A stretch of DNA of 64,000 nt from contig OY761536.1 of assembly GCA_963664605.1 (NCBI GenBank), forward strand, positions 3,100,001-3,164,000, read 5' to 3'. Positions 18,340 to 26,502 of the stretch are shown in pieces. The DNA comes from JAHOYW01 sp963664605. Its GTDB lineage: Bacteria > Verrucomicrobiota > Lentisphaeria > Victivallales > Victivallaceae. Under the pieces are notes generated by a model, which was not told the origin of the DNA, did not search any database, and worked only from the letters and a program-made list of their open reading frames with translations. Position numbers and translations under genes: made by a program. How positions within the stretch are numbered: the first letter of the stretch is position 1; each line of letters opens with the position of its first letter.

Positions 18340-18721
18340 TACCAATGTCTTAGTTCGCTACCTCGTTCAGGATGATAAAAGACAGGCTGCAGCGGCAAAT
18401 AAAATCCTCGATAAGGTATCTGACATAAATCCGGCATTCATTAATAATATTGTTATGTGTGAAACGGTTTGGGTACTGTTACGAGCTTATAAATATGAAA
18501 AAAAGATAATTATCAAGGCTATGGAACAGATATTATCCACCAGCGGCATCGAATTCGAAAATGCGGAAGGAATCAGAAAAGCCCTGCGCCACTATACAAA
18601 TGGCAATGCCGATTTTTCGGATTATCTCATTGCGGAAACAAATAAAAAAAACGGGGCAAAGACCACCTATACTTTCGACCGCAAAGCCGCCAGGAATTCC
18701 TTATTCACCCTCATTCCCTGA
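18326..18721 (+). CDS. PIN-domain toxin (VapC-type ribonuclease)
   Basis: 131-residue PIN nuclease, expected to cleave RNA (often tRNA) when not bound by its antitoxin. The acidic site is complete: D5 (IGIDTNVLVRYL), E46 (VMCETVWVLL), D96/D99 (NADFSDYLIA) and D118 (TYTFDRKA). The frame is open to a GTG at 18317, but ATG at 18326 is chosen because GAAGG lies eight bases upstream and MIGIDTN is the usual VapC beginning. It overlaps the antitoxin by 14 bases. All key residues are present, so the toxin looks active. Confidence 0.92.
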   Translation: MIGIDTNVLVRYLVQDDKRQAAAANKILDKVSDINPAFINNIVMCETVWVLLRAYKYEKKIIIKAMEQILSTSGIEFENAEGIRKALRHYTNGNADFSDYLIAETNKKNGAKTTYTFDRKAARNSLFTLIP

Positions 18722-18746
18722 TCTTAATATTAAATTTCAAGCTTAA

Positions 18747-19994
18747 TTACTGCGTAAGGATACCGCTGCCGCAAAAAAAGAGTCCGGCGACGGCTCCGGT
18801 CATCAATGTGGTCAAGGTTGCTGCGATAAGGGCTTTAAAGCCGAGTTTTGCGAGGAGCGGCATACGTTCTGGAGCAAGCGCTCCGATACCGCCGGCAAAA
18901 ATCGCCACAGAAGCTATATGAGCAAAACCGCAAAGCGAATAGCTGGCAATCAGAACGGTACGAGGGTCAGCGTGTTTAGCGAATTCAGCCAGTTTTAGAT
19001 AAGCCGGGATTTCGGTTAAAATAATCCTTATTCCCAGCATTTGCGATACCGCCGGAATATCTGAACTTTTTACTCCCATCAGCCAGGTGAAAGGATAAAA
19101 TATGTAGCCTAAGAATTGTTCAACACTCATTGAACCGTCCGTCATATAGGCAAACACCACCCGGATGACCCCTAATATGCCGACAAAAGCAATCAGGGTG
19201 ATTGCCACCCCCATTGCAAGTTTAGCGCCATTGTTGGCTCCGTTTATTACCGCTTCGGTCATAGATGAGGCTTGCGCATCATGGTGCATTTTGCATTTTT
19301 CCCAGTCCCCGGTTTCGGGTATTGCCGTTTCTGGTTCCATAAGCTTGCAGACAACAATCGCCGCTGGAACCGATAATATTGAGGCGCTCAGCAAATGTCC
19401 GGCAATTGATGGAAATACATTACTGAGGAAAGATACATATACTGCCATTACGCTTGAGGCAACTGTCGCCATACCGACAGTCAAAATCAGAAATAATTCA
19501 GAACGGGTCATTTTAAGTATATAAGGCCGTATAGTGGTAACTGATTCGATACCGACAAAAATATTCGATGCGGCGCAAAGTGATTCGGCACCGCTGGTTC
19601 CCATAAAGGTAAAAATAAATTTAGCCAGCCCTCTGATAATAAGAGGGATAATTTTGAGATAATACAAAATCGCCATGAATGCCGAAAACACAATAATAAA
19701 AGGCAGAACCTGAAATGCCAGAATCATTCCCATTGAGCAATCGCCTGCTCCAAGCTTGCCGAAAACAAAAGTCAAGCCTTCACGTGAGGACTCTATGACC
19801 GCATTTATAAATTTACTAAGATAAACAAATACGCTTTTGCTTCCCGGAGCCAGAAACACCATCGCCGCAAAAAGCATCTGCAAAGCTAATCCGATCAAAA
19901 TCGGGCGCCAATTTACTTTTTTGGGGTTTGAGCTGAGAAGCCATGCTATTAAACAAAAAACGATTATCCCGATAAAACTTATAAAATTCTGCAT
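18747..19994 (-). CDS. NupC-type concentrative nucleoside transporter
   Basis: Inner-membrane cation:nucleoside symporter of the CNT family. Its 415 residues contain about ten hydrophobic segments. Family marks include the N-terminal LIGLALQMLFAAMVF, the conserved core around GTSGAESLCAASNIFVG and ESVTTIRPYILKMTRSELF, and the C-terminal LCGFAHIASVAIFAGGIGAL. Length is normal. It converges with the PIN-domain gene, the two stops being about 25 bases apart. It imports nucleosides for salvage; no other salvage genes are adjacent. Confidence 0.93.
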   Translation of the reverse strand: MQNFISFIGIIVFCLIAWLLSSNPKKVNWRPILIGLALQMLFAAMVFLAPGSKSVFVYLSKFINAVIESSREGLTFVFGKLGAGDCSMGMILAFQVLPFIIVFSAFMAILYYLKIIPLIIRGLAKFIFTFMGTSGAESLCAASNIFVGIESVTTIRPYILKMTRSELFLILTVGMATVASSVMAVYVSFLSNVFPSIAGHLLSASILSVPAAIVVCKLMEPETAIPETGDWEKCKMHHDAQASSMTEAVINGANNGAKLAMGVAITLIAFVGILGVIRVVFAYMTDGSMSVEQFLGYIFYPFTWLMGVKSSDIPAVSQMLGIRIILTEIPAYLKLAEFAKHADPRTVLIASYSLCGFAHIASVAIFAGGIGALAPERMPLLAKLGFKALIAATLTTLMTGAVAGLFFCGSGILTQ

Positions 19995-20015
19995 ACTGCC
20001 CCGTTATTGTTAAAA

Positions 20016-20210
20016 TTAATAATGACGTCCCGGTCTCCAGCGATGCCCGCAGTTCAGGCAGACGATATAGGTATCTCTCCCCAAGAGTCCTAAAAGCAGC
20101 CCCCACCAGCCGAAAAATAGCGCGCCAAGGCAGCCGCATCCAGGATTAAAGACCTCCTGTTCCACGGTGTATTCCCGGGAATTACACACCGGACATCTGA
20201 CTTCACTCAT
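20016..20210 (-). CDS. Small zinc-ribbon protein with a hydrophobic linker
   Basis: 64 residues. CPVC near the N-terminus and CLNCGHRW near the C-terminus form a likely zinc ribbon; between them lies a Gly/Leu/Trp-rich hydrophobic stretch (CLGALFFGWWGLLLGLLG) that could be a membrane hairpin. It lies 21 bases upstream of the NupC gene on the same strand, so they may be co-transcribed. Proteins of this shape are widespread and uncharacterised; function unknown. Confidence 0.65.
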   Translation of the reverse strand: MSEVRCPVCNSREYTVEQEVFNPGCGCLGALFFGWWGLLLGLLGRDTYIVCLNCGHRWRPGRHY

Positions 20211-20288
20211 AGAAAAACCTTTTTTGACTGTAATATAAGCTTAAAGATGAAAGATGAAAGCTTAAAAAGTGAAAAATAAAAATAAAAA

Positions 20289-20446
20289 GGGCGGATGCAA
20301 CGCCTCGCCGATCCAACAGGCGAAACTGTTGGTTGCCATCTCCAATGGCGAAAGCTAGCGCAATTCATTGCGCCTCAATAGTACCGCTCTCGATAAGCGA
20401 GTCTTTACAAAAATGAGCGAAGCAAATTTTTGTAAAGATGTGAGCG
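20289..20446 (+). repeat. Multi-hairpin repeat, left copy
   Basis: About 158 bases that recur almost unchanged, inverted, at 21527-21687. Internal hairpins read off directly: CCAACAG-GCGAAA-CTGTTGG (20313-20332), GCCAT-CTCCA-ATGGC (from 20334), the palindrome GCGCAATTCATTGCGC (20358-20373), and a long stem in which TCTTTACAAAAAT pairs with ATTTTTGTAAAGA (20402-20438). Stems differ between copies while pairing is kept. It ends about 35 bases before the promoter of the nucleotidyltransferase-HEPN gene. Confidence 0.85.
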
Positions 20447-20481
20447 TTCGAGCCTCCACCTAAATCTTTCTATTTGCTACC

Positions 20482-20509
20482 TTGACATTGAATTTGCGTA
20501 CGCTATATT
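20482..20509 (+). promoter_or_regulatory. Promoter giving a probably leaderless mRNA
   Basis: TTGACA (20482-20487), 16-base spacer, TATATT (20504-20509). The -10 box ends only seven bases before the ATG at 20517, so the transcript would begin at or next to the start codon, with no room for a ribosome binding site. Confidence 0.6.
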
Positions 20510-20516
20510 TGCTATC

Positions 20517-21374
20517 ATGAAAAATTCACTGGAACATTTGCCGGAACACAAGAAAGAGGAACTTGCACAAGCGGTTTCAACCATCCGCGAAATGTGTAAC
20601 GACGTCGAAATGATTATTCTTTTCGGTTCCCATGCCCGCGGCAACTATAAGGATGAGGAGGACTTAGCTCCCGACCGCAAGTCCGGCGCGGTTTCCGATT
20701 ATGATATTCTCGTGGTCTGCCGCCTTAACGCAACCGCTATTCATTACAGCCTTTGGCGAAGTATTTCCAACCACTGTAACGGCCTCAGTACGCTTATGCC
20801 TTTCCGCATTATTGTTCATGATATAAAGTTCATTAAAAGACGGCTCAAGGAAGCGCATTTCTTCTACAGCGATATTGTTAAAGAGGGCTGTATGCTCTAC
20901 GATTCCGGCAAATACCAACTAAATATCAGCAAAGAACTTACCCCTGAACAAAAAATCGAAATAGCCAAAGAGCATTTCGAGCACTGGTTTGAAAGCGCAA
21001 AAGGTTTTTATCGTTTTTTTGAATTAGGATTAAAAGAAAATAACCTAAAAGGTGCAGCATTCCAGCTTCATCAAGCGGCTGAATCCGCTTACAATGCTCT
21101 TGAGCTGGTTTTGACTAATTATGTTCCGAAGGGACATTTTCTAGGTTCATCGGATAGGCGTATCCGTGAAGTTTACCCTGAAATGGAAGTTATTTTCCCG
21201 TGCGAAACCGAAGCCGAACAGGAACGTTTTGATTTATTCGAATACGCCTACATCGGCGCGCGTTACGACAAGGATTTCAAGATTTCAAAGAAGGACTTGG
21301 AATATTTTGCAGACCGCGTGAAACTGCTACTCGAAATAACCGAGAAAACCTGCAAAGAAAAAATAGAAAAATAA
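20517..21374 (+). CDS. Nucleotidyltransferase-HEPN fusion protein
   Basis: 285-residue fusion of an MNT-type nucleotidyltransferase (about 1-135) and a HEPN domain (about 140-285). The transferase site is GS at 37-38 with DYD at 61-63. The spacing between them is longer than the usual GS-X10-DxD because of an acidic/basic insert (KDEEDLAPDRKSGAVS), as in Bacteroides-type fusions. The HEPN half has an alpha-helical bundle with ARYDKDF near residue 250. In two-gene MntA-HepT systems, HEPN is an RNase toxin and MNT silences it by adding AMP; here both are in one chain, so self-regulation or a different role is possible. It is flanked by long inverted repeats, and its promoter suggests a leaderless mRNA. 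Confidence 0.85.
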   Translation: MKNSLEHLPEHKKEELAQAVSTIREMCNDVEMIILFGSHARGNYKDEEDLAPDRKSGAVSDYDILVVCRLNATAIHYSLWRSISNHCNGLSTLMPFRIIVHDIKFIKRRLKEAHFFYSDIVKEGCMLYDSGKYQLNISKELTPEQKIEIAKEHFEHWFESAKGFYRFFELGLKENNLKGAAFQLHQAAESAYNALELVLTNYVPKGHFLGSSDRRIREVYPEMEVIFPCETEAEQERFDLFEYAYIGARYDKDFKISKKDLEYFADRVKLLLEITEKTCKEKIEK

Positions 21375-21378
21375 AAAA

Positions 21379-21461
21379 GGGTGAATGCAACGCCTCCGTA
21401 GCCCAGCGGCGGAAAACGCTGGTCGCCATCTCCAATGGTGAAATTTTTAGTCCTCAATAGC
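21379..21461 (+). repeat. Multi-hairpin repeat, partial middle copy
   Basis: Starts five bases after the nucleotidyltransferase-HEPN stop codon, in the same orientation as the left copy. It matches the first part (ATGCAACGCCTC, CGCCATCTCCAATGG, CCTCAATAG) but replaces the first stem CCAACAG/CTGTTGG by CCAGCG/CGCTGG with loop GCGGAAAA. The changed bases still pair, which is the signature of selection on a folded single strand. Confidence 0.75.
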
Positions 21462-21526
21462 TTTAACGGCAGAGGGCGCCTCAAAATTTTATATTGGTTT
21501 AACTACAAAACCATCATATAATCAAT

Positions 21527-21687
21527 CGCTCACATCTTTACAAAAATTTGCTCCGCTCATTTTTGAAAAGCCTCGCTTTTTGAAAAAGGTACTGTTGAGG
21601 CGCAATGAATTGCGCACAAATTTCGAGCATTGGAGATGCTCAACCAACAGTTTCGCCTGTTGGATCGGCGAGGCGTTGCATCCGCCT
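21527..21687 (-). repeat. Multi-hairpin repeat, right copy (inverted)
   Basis: Reverse complement of 20289-20446 with few differences; the first 46 bases from the outer end are identical (GGCGGATGCAACGCCTCGCC onward). The second hairpin is GAGCAT-CTCCA-ATGCTC here against GCCAT-CTCCA-ATGGC on the left: the loop is invariant and the stem compensated. It ends in a T-run, then an AT-rich gap to the ETF promoter region. Confidence 0.85.
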
Positions 21688-21833
21688 TTTTTAATTTTGT
21701 TTTTTTTAATATGTCCGTTTTACTTTTTTCTCTTTCGTGCTATCTTAGATGTCTAAATTTGTATTTTACTCTATTATAAGAGTGGGGGGAACTTATCCCG
21801 CTCGCAAACTTTAACAACGGGAGTCAAAAAACT

Positions 21834-22730
21834 GTGAGTTACACTGTACTTGTGTTTGTCAAGCAGGTTCCGGATACCCAGAACATCACCGGTGACGCAA
21901 TGAAACCGGATGGAACTGTGAACCGTGCTGCTCTTCCGGCAATCTTCAATCCAGAAGATTTGAATGCATTAGAACTGGCGTTACAGCTTAAAGACCGCTT
22001 CGGCGCGAAAGTTGTAGTGGGCACAATGGGCCCGCCAAACGCAACCGCTGTTCTGCGTGCTTCATTGTACCGGGGTGCCGACGAATGTATCCTCTTAACA
22101 GATCGTGCCTTCGCTGGCGCTGATACGCTGGCAACCAGCTACGCTTTAAGCTGCTGTGCCAAGAAATATGGAAAATTTGACTTGATCCTCTGCGGACGCC
22201 AGGCAATTGACGGCGATACTGCACAGGTAGGTCCTCAGTTGGCTGAAAAACTGGACATTCCTCAACTTGCTTACGTTGAAGACGTAATCGACCTGGGCAA
22301 AGATAAGGTTTCTGTCAAACGTACTATCGAAGGCGGCTATGAAGTATTGGAAGCCACTCTCCCGGTATTGATGACGGTAATCGAAGGCAATGAGCCGCGC
22401 CCGATGAATGCCCGCAGAATTATGAAATATAAAAGCGCACGCACTCGTTCAGAGCTGGCTAAAGACCATGCGGACGCTAATTATACCGATGCAGAATTCC
22501 TTTCTGAAGAAGCCGATAACCTCATTGCTAGAAATCTTCTGATCCATGAATGGACAGCGGAAGACGTCAATGCTGACAAAGAACGTGTCGGCCTGGCAGG
22601 TTCCCCCACCAAGGTCAAACAGATTCAGAGCGTTATCCTCACAGGCGGCGACGCGAAGACCATTGAGCCTACGGACAAGGGAATAAGCGACCTTATTCAC
22701 GAACTTATTGAAGATCATACATTAGGATAA
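21834..22730 (+). CDS. etfB: Electron transfer flavoprotein beta subunit
   Basis: Small subunit of the ETF heterodimer, which takes electrons from acyl-CoA dehydrogenases; the beta subunit binds AMP (or FAD in bifurcating forms). Diagnostic segments: VLVFVKQVPDTQNI at the start, NPEDLNALELALQLKD, FDLILCGRQAIDGDTAQVGP and the signature VKRTIEGGYEVLEATLPVLM with EPRPMNARRIM. At 298 residues it is somewhat longer than the usual 250-260, with an extended acidic tail. Start GTG at 21834, preceded by GGGAG. Directly followed by etfA and an acyl-CoA dehydrogenase, making a beta-oxidation-type electron-transfer operon. Confidence 0.95.
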   Translation: MSYTVLVFVKQVPDTQNITGDAMKPDGTVNRAALPAIFNPEDLNALELALQLKDRFGAKVVVGTMGPPNATAVLRASLYRGADECILLTDRAFAGADTLATSYALSCCAKKYGKFDLILCGRQAIDGDTAQVGPQLAEKLDIPQLAYVEDVIDLGKDKVSVKRTIEGGYEVLEATLPVLMTVIEGNEPRPMNARRIMKYKSARTRSELAKDHADANYTDAEFLSEEADNLIARNLLIHEWTAEDVNADKERVGLAGSPTKVKQIQSVILTGGDAKTIEPTDKGISDLIHELIEDHTLG

Positions 22731-22734
22731 TATC

Positions 22735-23757
22735 ATGACGAAAAAAATCGGAAATGTCTGGGTTTTTATCGAGCAGGAAGGCGGCAAAATCGCCGACGTC
22801 AGCCTTGAATTGGTCTGCAAAGGCCGTGAGTTAGCTGACAGGCTCGGAGTAAAAACAGAAGCCGTCCTGCTTGGCGACAAGCTCGAAGGCTGTGTTGATA
22901 CACTTTATTCCTACGGATGCGATACAGTATTCCTGGCGGAAGACAAACGTCTTGAGCCTTTCACTGTACTGCCGTTCGCAAAAGTTATCATGTCTCTTAT
23001 TAAAGCGCACAAACCAAATATTCTTATGTTCGGCGCGACCTACAAAGGCCGCGAGCTGGCTCCGCGCGTAGCTTCTGAAAAGCTTGCCGGCCTGACGGCT
23101 GACTGTACCGAACTCAAGATTGATGACTTTGACGACAAAGTCAATAAAAAGTCATATACTGATAAATTGATGCAGATCCGTCCGGCTTTTGGCGGAAATA
23201 TCATTGCCACCATCGTCAACACCTGGGACGACCCGCAAATGGTTACTGTCCGCGAAGGCGTGATGAAAATGGATGAGCCTGATACCTCACGCAAAGGTAA
23301 ACTGGTCAAGGTTGATGTTGAACTCGACCCCGCCGATACCATAATCAAGGTTATCGAGCGTGTCCGTCAGGACAGGTCAATAAACCTCGGCGCTGCCCAG
23401 ATAATTGTTGCCGGCGGTTATGGAGTCGGCTCAAAAGAGAACTTCAAACTGATCTATGATCTGGCTGAAACCCTCGGCGGTGAAGTCGGCGCATCACGCG
23501 CGGCTGTTGATGCCGGTTGGATCGACCATGACCATCAGGTTGGACAAACCGGGGTCACAGTTCGTCCAAAATTGTATATCGCCTGCGGTATCAGCGGTTC
23601 AGTCCAGCATTGTGCCGGGATGGATGACTCCAAGAAAATTATTGCGATCAACACCGATCCGGATGCACCGATTCTTTCTGTTGCCCATTACGGTATCGTC
23701 GGTGATTTGAATGAAGTTATTCCTAAAATGATCGCTGCATTCAAAGCAAAAGCCTAA
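22735..23757 (+). CDS. etfA: Electron transfer flavoprotein alpha subunit
   Basis: FAD-carrying subunit of ETF. The N-terminal half is an ETF-type adenine nucleotide alpha-hydrolase fold (VWVFIEQEGGKIADVSLELV). The C-terminal FAD domain has IIVAGGYGVGSKENF, GASRAAVDAGW, QVGQTGVTVRPKLYIACGIS and INTDPDAPILSVAHYGIVGD, the classic signature. Length 340 is normal. It lies four bases after etfB and 16 bases before the acyl-CoA dehydrogenase, whose Shine-Dalgarno AAAGGAGG lies at this gene's stop. Confidence 0.96.
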   Translation: MTKKIGNVWVFIEQEGGKIADVSLELVCKGRELADRLGVKTEAVLLGDKLEGCVDTLYSYGCDTVFLAEDKRLEPFTVLPFAKVIMSLIKAHKPNILMFGATYKGRELAPRVASEKLAGLTADCTELKIDDFDDKVNKKSYTDKLMQIRPAFGGNIIATIVNTWDDPQMVTVREGVMKMDEPDTSRKGKLVKVDVELDPADTIIKVIERVRQDRSINLGAAQIIVAGGYGVGSKENFKLIYDLAETLGGEVGASRAAVDAGWIDHDHQVGQTGVTVRPKLYIACGISGSVQHCAGMDDSKKIIAINTDPDAPILSVAHYGIVGDLNEVIPKMIAAFKAKA

Positions 23758-23773
23758 AGGAGGTATTTTTACT

Positions 23774-25489
23774 ATGGCTAACTTTTTTACAGAAAATAAA
23801 GACCTCCAGTTTACACTGGCTAATCTTGATTTAGAAGAAGCAACCACGTTGCGTGAGCATGATTTCGAATATGCCAAAGAATTCGATGTTGCCCCGAAAG
23901 ACTACGCGGACGCTCAGGATAACTATAAACGGGTTCTCGAAGTAGTCGGTGAAGTCTGTGCTGAAAAAATCGCACCGCGTGCAGAAGAAGTCGATGAAAA
24001 CGGCCCGCATTTTGCAGACGGCGTGGTAACTTACTACCCGCTGACTGTACAGAATATCAAAGACCTTAACGATGCCGGCGTTTCAGGCGCTATGCTCGGT
24101 CACAAATACGGCGGACTGAACTTCCCTTGTTCAGTATACACTATGATGACTGAAATGGTTTCACGTGCCGATGCTTCACTTCAAAACCTTTTCGGACTCC
24201 AGGATATTGCTGAAACTATCAGTGAATTCGGAAGCGATGAGCAGAAAGATAAATATCTGCCGCTTTTCGCCAGCGGTGAAGTTGACGGTTCAATGGACCT
24301 TACCGAACCGGATTCCGGTTCCGACCTCCAGTCCGTACGTCTTCGCGCCCATCAGGATGAAACCGGCCAATGGTACTTGAACGGTATGAAACGCTTCATC
24401 ACCAACGGCTGCGCGAAAGTACATCTCGTTCTGGCACGTTCCGAAGAAGGCACTGTTGACGGACGCGGGCTTTCAATGTTCATCTGTGAAGCCTGCCCGG
24501 AACTGGTTGTCCGCCGTATCGAAAACAAACTCGGTATCCACGGCGTAGCTACTGCTGAACTGCAGTACAACAATGTTCCCGCACAACTTTGCGGACAACG
24601 TCGTCGCGGGCTGACAAAATATGTTATGAGCCTGATGAACGGCGCCCGTGTCGCAATCAGCGCACAGGCTCTCGGTATCGCCGAAGCCGCTTTCTTTGAA
24701 GCTCGTAAATATGCTGAAGAACGTAAACAGTTCAAGAAGTCTATTGACAAATTCCCGGCTGTTTACGATATGCTCACCAGCATGAAAATAAAAATCCTCG
24801 CGACTCGTGCTCTTCTGTACGAAACAACTCGCGCGGTTGACCTGCGCGGTTCATATACCCACAAGGTGGAAAGTGATCCGAACGTAAGCGCTGAAGATCG
24901 CCAGAAGGCTAAATACTGGACCCGCGTGGCGGCAGTATTGACACCGATGTGTAAAGCTCAGGCTACTGAAGTTGCCAACCAGGTCGCCTACGACGCTATC
25001 CAAATTCACGGTGGAACCGGCTTCATGAAAGATTTCCCGGCTGAACGTTTTTATCGTGATGCACGTATCACAAACATCTACGAAGGTACTACCCAATTGC
25101 AGGTGGTTGCCGCTATCGGCGGTGTTATGCTGCGCGTCAACGATGAGCGTATAGCTGAACTCATGAAACTGCCTTATGAGGGCACTCTTGCCCGCCTGAA
25201 AGACAAAGTCGCGGCTCTTCATGCGAAACAACTCGAAGCAGTCAAATACGTATCTGATAAAAAAGACGCGGAATATCAAAGCCTCGTCGCACAATGCCTC
25301 GTCGATATGGAAACTTTTGTTTTCGTCGGCATGCTGATGCTGCGTGACGCTCTGAAAGATTCTGATCGTGAAATGTTTGCTGAACGCTATATTCTCGATG
25401 CTGAGTCTAAGTTCACTGAACGTTACATGCGCGTAATGAGCGGCGATCTGACTGTAATTGATAAACATCGTGAAATTATCGATTATTAA
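23774..25489 (+). CDS. Acyl-CoA dehydrogenase
   Basis: Flavoenzyme that introduces an alpha,beta double bond into an acyl-CoA and hands electrons to ETF. N-terminal helical domain, middle beta domain with MDLTEPDSGSDLQSVRL and MKRFITNGCAKVH, and C-terminal helical domain with VAYDAIQIHGGTGFMKDFPA and NIYEGTTQLQ, whose Glu is the likely catalytic base. At 571 residues it is longer than the 380-residue short-chain enzymes, with a C-terminal helical extension as in the AidB/FadE5-like large group. The ribosome binding site is strong. Acyl chain preference cannot be told. It is the last gene of the ETF operon, ending before a strong hairpin. Confidence 0.94.
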   Translation: MANFFTENKDLQFTLANLDLEEATTLREHDFEYAKEFDVAPKDYADAQDNYKRVLEVVGEVCAEKIAPRAEEVDENGPHFADGVVTYYPLTVQNIKDLNDAGVSGAMLGHKYGGLNFPCSVYTMMTEMVSRADASLQNLFGLQDIAETISEFGSDEQKDKYLPLFASGEVDGSMDLTEPDSGSDLQSVRLRAHQDETGQWYLNGMKRFITNGCAKVHLVLARSEEGTVDGRGLSMFICEACPELVVRRIENKLGIHGVATAELQYNNVPAQLCGQRRRGLTKYVMSLMNGARVAISAQALGIAEAAFFEARKYAEERKQFKKSIDKFPAVYDMLTSMKIKILATRALLYETTRAVDLRGSYTHKVESDPNVSAEDRQKAKYWTRVAAVLTPMCKAQATEVANQVAYDAIQIHGGTGFMKDFPAERFYRDARITNIYEGTTQLQVVAAIGGVMLRVNDERIAELMKLPYEGTLARLKDKVAALHAKQLEAVKYVSDKKDAEYQSLVAQCLVDMETFVFVGMLMLRDALKDSDREMFAERYILDAESKFTERYMRVMSGDLTVIDKHREIIDY

Positions 25490-25495
25490 TTGAAA

Positions 25496-25534
25496 TTTTC
25501 ATCAAAGGGTGTAGATTACCCCCTTTGATGAAAA
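25496..25534. terminator. Strong hairpin after the ETF-dehydrogenase operon
   Basis: TTTTCATCAAAGGG (25496-25509) pairs perfectly with CCCTTTGATGAAAA (25521-25534) around an 11-base loop. There is no long T-run after it, so it could be a terminator, a bidirectional one, or an mRNA-stabilising stem between the operon and rpoZ. Confidence 0.65.
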
Positions 25535-25555
25535 ACTTAGTCAAGGAGACTTAAC

Positions 25556-25834
25556 GTGAACAATATATATCTTGAACGCGCAAGGAAAGTTATAACAGAT
25601 CCTAAGATTCTTTCTATTGTTGCGGGCAAAAGAGCCAGACAGCTTGCTTGGGGCGCGCGTCCAATGCTAAAATGCGACACTGCGAATCACCTTGATATTG
25701 CACTCCTGGAAATCGCCGAAGGTAAATTATATTTTACCCAGGGCGATGAAAACGCTGAAGTCGATATTTTTGCGGAGATCGCAGAAGCCGCTGAAGATAC
25801 ACCCGAAGCGGAAGTGACAAAAGACGAAGAGTAA
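25556..25834 (+). CDS. rpoZ: RNA polymerase omega subunit
   Basis: 92-residue omega subunit, which helps assembly of the beta' subunit into RNA polymerase. The core ILSIVAGKRARQLAWGARPM and HLDIALLEIAEGKLYF matches the omega signature (v..RarqL..Garp...., diALrEIAeGkl) in the form used by Verrucomicrobia/Lentisphaerae. The last 25 residues are an acidic tail. The start is GTG at 25556 with AAGGAG seven bases upstream. It is followed by a rho-independent terminator and then purE. Confidence 0.85.
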   Translation: MNNIYLERARKVITDPKILSIVAGKRARQLAWGARPMLKCDTANHLDIALLEIAEGKLYFTQGDENAEVDIFAEIAEAAEDTPEAEVTKDEE

Positions 25835-25854
25835 ACTTTACTTTACGTTGATAT

Positions 25855-25892
25855 AAAGCTGGTTTACTTAATTGAAAGCCAGCTTTCTTTTT
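25855..25892 (+). terminator. Rho-independent terminator after rpoZ
   Basis: AAAGCTGG (25855-25862) pairs with CCAGCTTT (25879-25886), 16-base loop, followed by CTTTTT. It separates rpoZ from purE. Confidence 0.75.
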
Positions 25893-25958
25893 AGTTGACT
25901 ACTGAAAAATAGTGAAAACTTTTTGCGAATGATTTTGCAAATCAATATTGGAGGAATT

Positions 25959-26474
25959 ATGGGGCAAAAACCTGCAGTAGCTATCCTGATGGGAAGTCAG
26001 AGTGACCTGCCAGTTGTTGAAAGTTCTTTTAAAATATTTAAAGAATTTGGAATTGGATTTGAAGCTCATGTAATGTCCGCTCACCGTACCCCGGCAGATG
26101 CCTGTAAGTTCGCTGAGGAAGCGGAAACTAAAGGCTTCAAGGTAATTATCTGTGTTGCCGGAATGGCGGCTCACCTTGGCGGTGTAGTCGCGGCTCATAC
26201 GATCTTACCAGTTATCGGCTTACCGATGGCTTCAGAACCTTTCAATGGCATAGATGCTTTGCTGGCAACAGTTCAAATGCCCCCGGGCATCCCTGTAGCA
26301 GCCGTTACCTCAGGAAAAGCAGGTGGAAAAAATGCAGCGCTTTATGCCGTGTCTATCCTTGCCCTCAGCGATGTTGAAATCGCGAAAAAGCTCAAACAAT
26401 TCAGAGTTGAGCAAACCGCCAAAGTCAAAAGCGCTGATGCGGATCTGCAGAAGTATTTAAAAGAGAATTATTAA
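25959..26474 (+). CDS. purE: N5-carboxyaminoimidazole ribonucleotide mutase
   Basis: Class I PurE of de novo purine synthesis, converting N5-CAIR to CAIR. Motifs: ILMGSQSDLP, VMSAHRTPAD (the catalytic His), CVAGMAAHLGGVVAAHTILP and VIGLPMASEPFNGIDALL. Length 171 fits. The frame is open 12 codons upstream, but the ATG at 25959 preceded by GGAGGAATT is clearly the start. It probably forms a small operon with the zinc-ribbon and S41-like genes that follow closely. No purK is adjacent. Confidence 0.96.
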   Translation: MGQKPAVAILMGSQSDLPVVESSFKIFKEFGIGFEAHVMSAHRTPADACKFAEEAETKGFKVIICVAGMAAHLGGVVAAHTILPVIGLPMASEPFNGIDALLATVQMPPGIPVAAVTSGKAGGKNAALYAVSILALSDVEIAKKLKQFRVEQTAKVKSADADLQKYLKENY

Positions 26475-26502
26475 TTTAAAAATTTTGGAGAATTTTTTTG
26501 GT

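Noticed and set aside
20289..21687. Integron attC sites as explanation of the hairpin repeats
   Set aside because: The repeats fold, but lack the RYYYAAC/GTTRRRY core pair at their ends, and no integrase is seen. The inverted arrangement also does not fit attC cassettes.
20289..21687. CRISPR array or conventional insertion sequence
   Set aside because: Only three copies with no regular spacers, and the enclosed gene is a nucleotidyltransferase-HEPN protein, not a transposase.
24851..25468. 205-codon minus-strand frame within the acyl-CoA dehydrogenase
   Set aside because: Antisense shadow of a well-supported gene; no recognisable motif.
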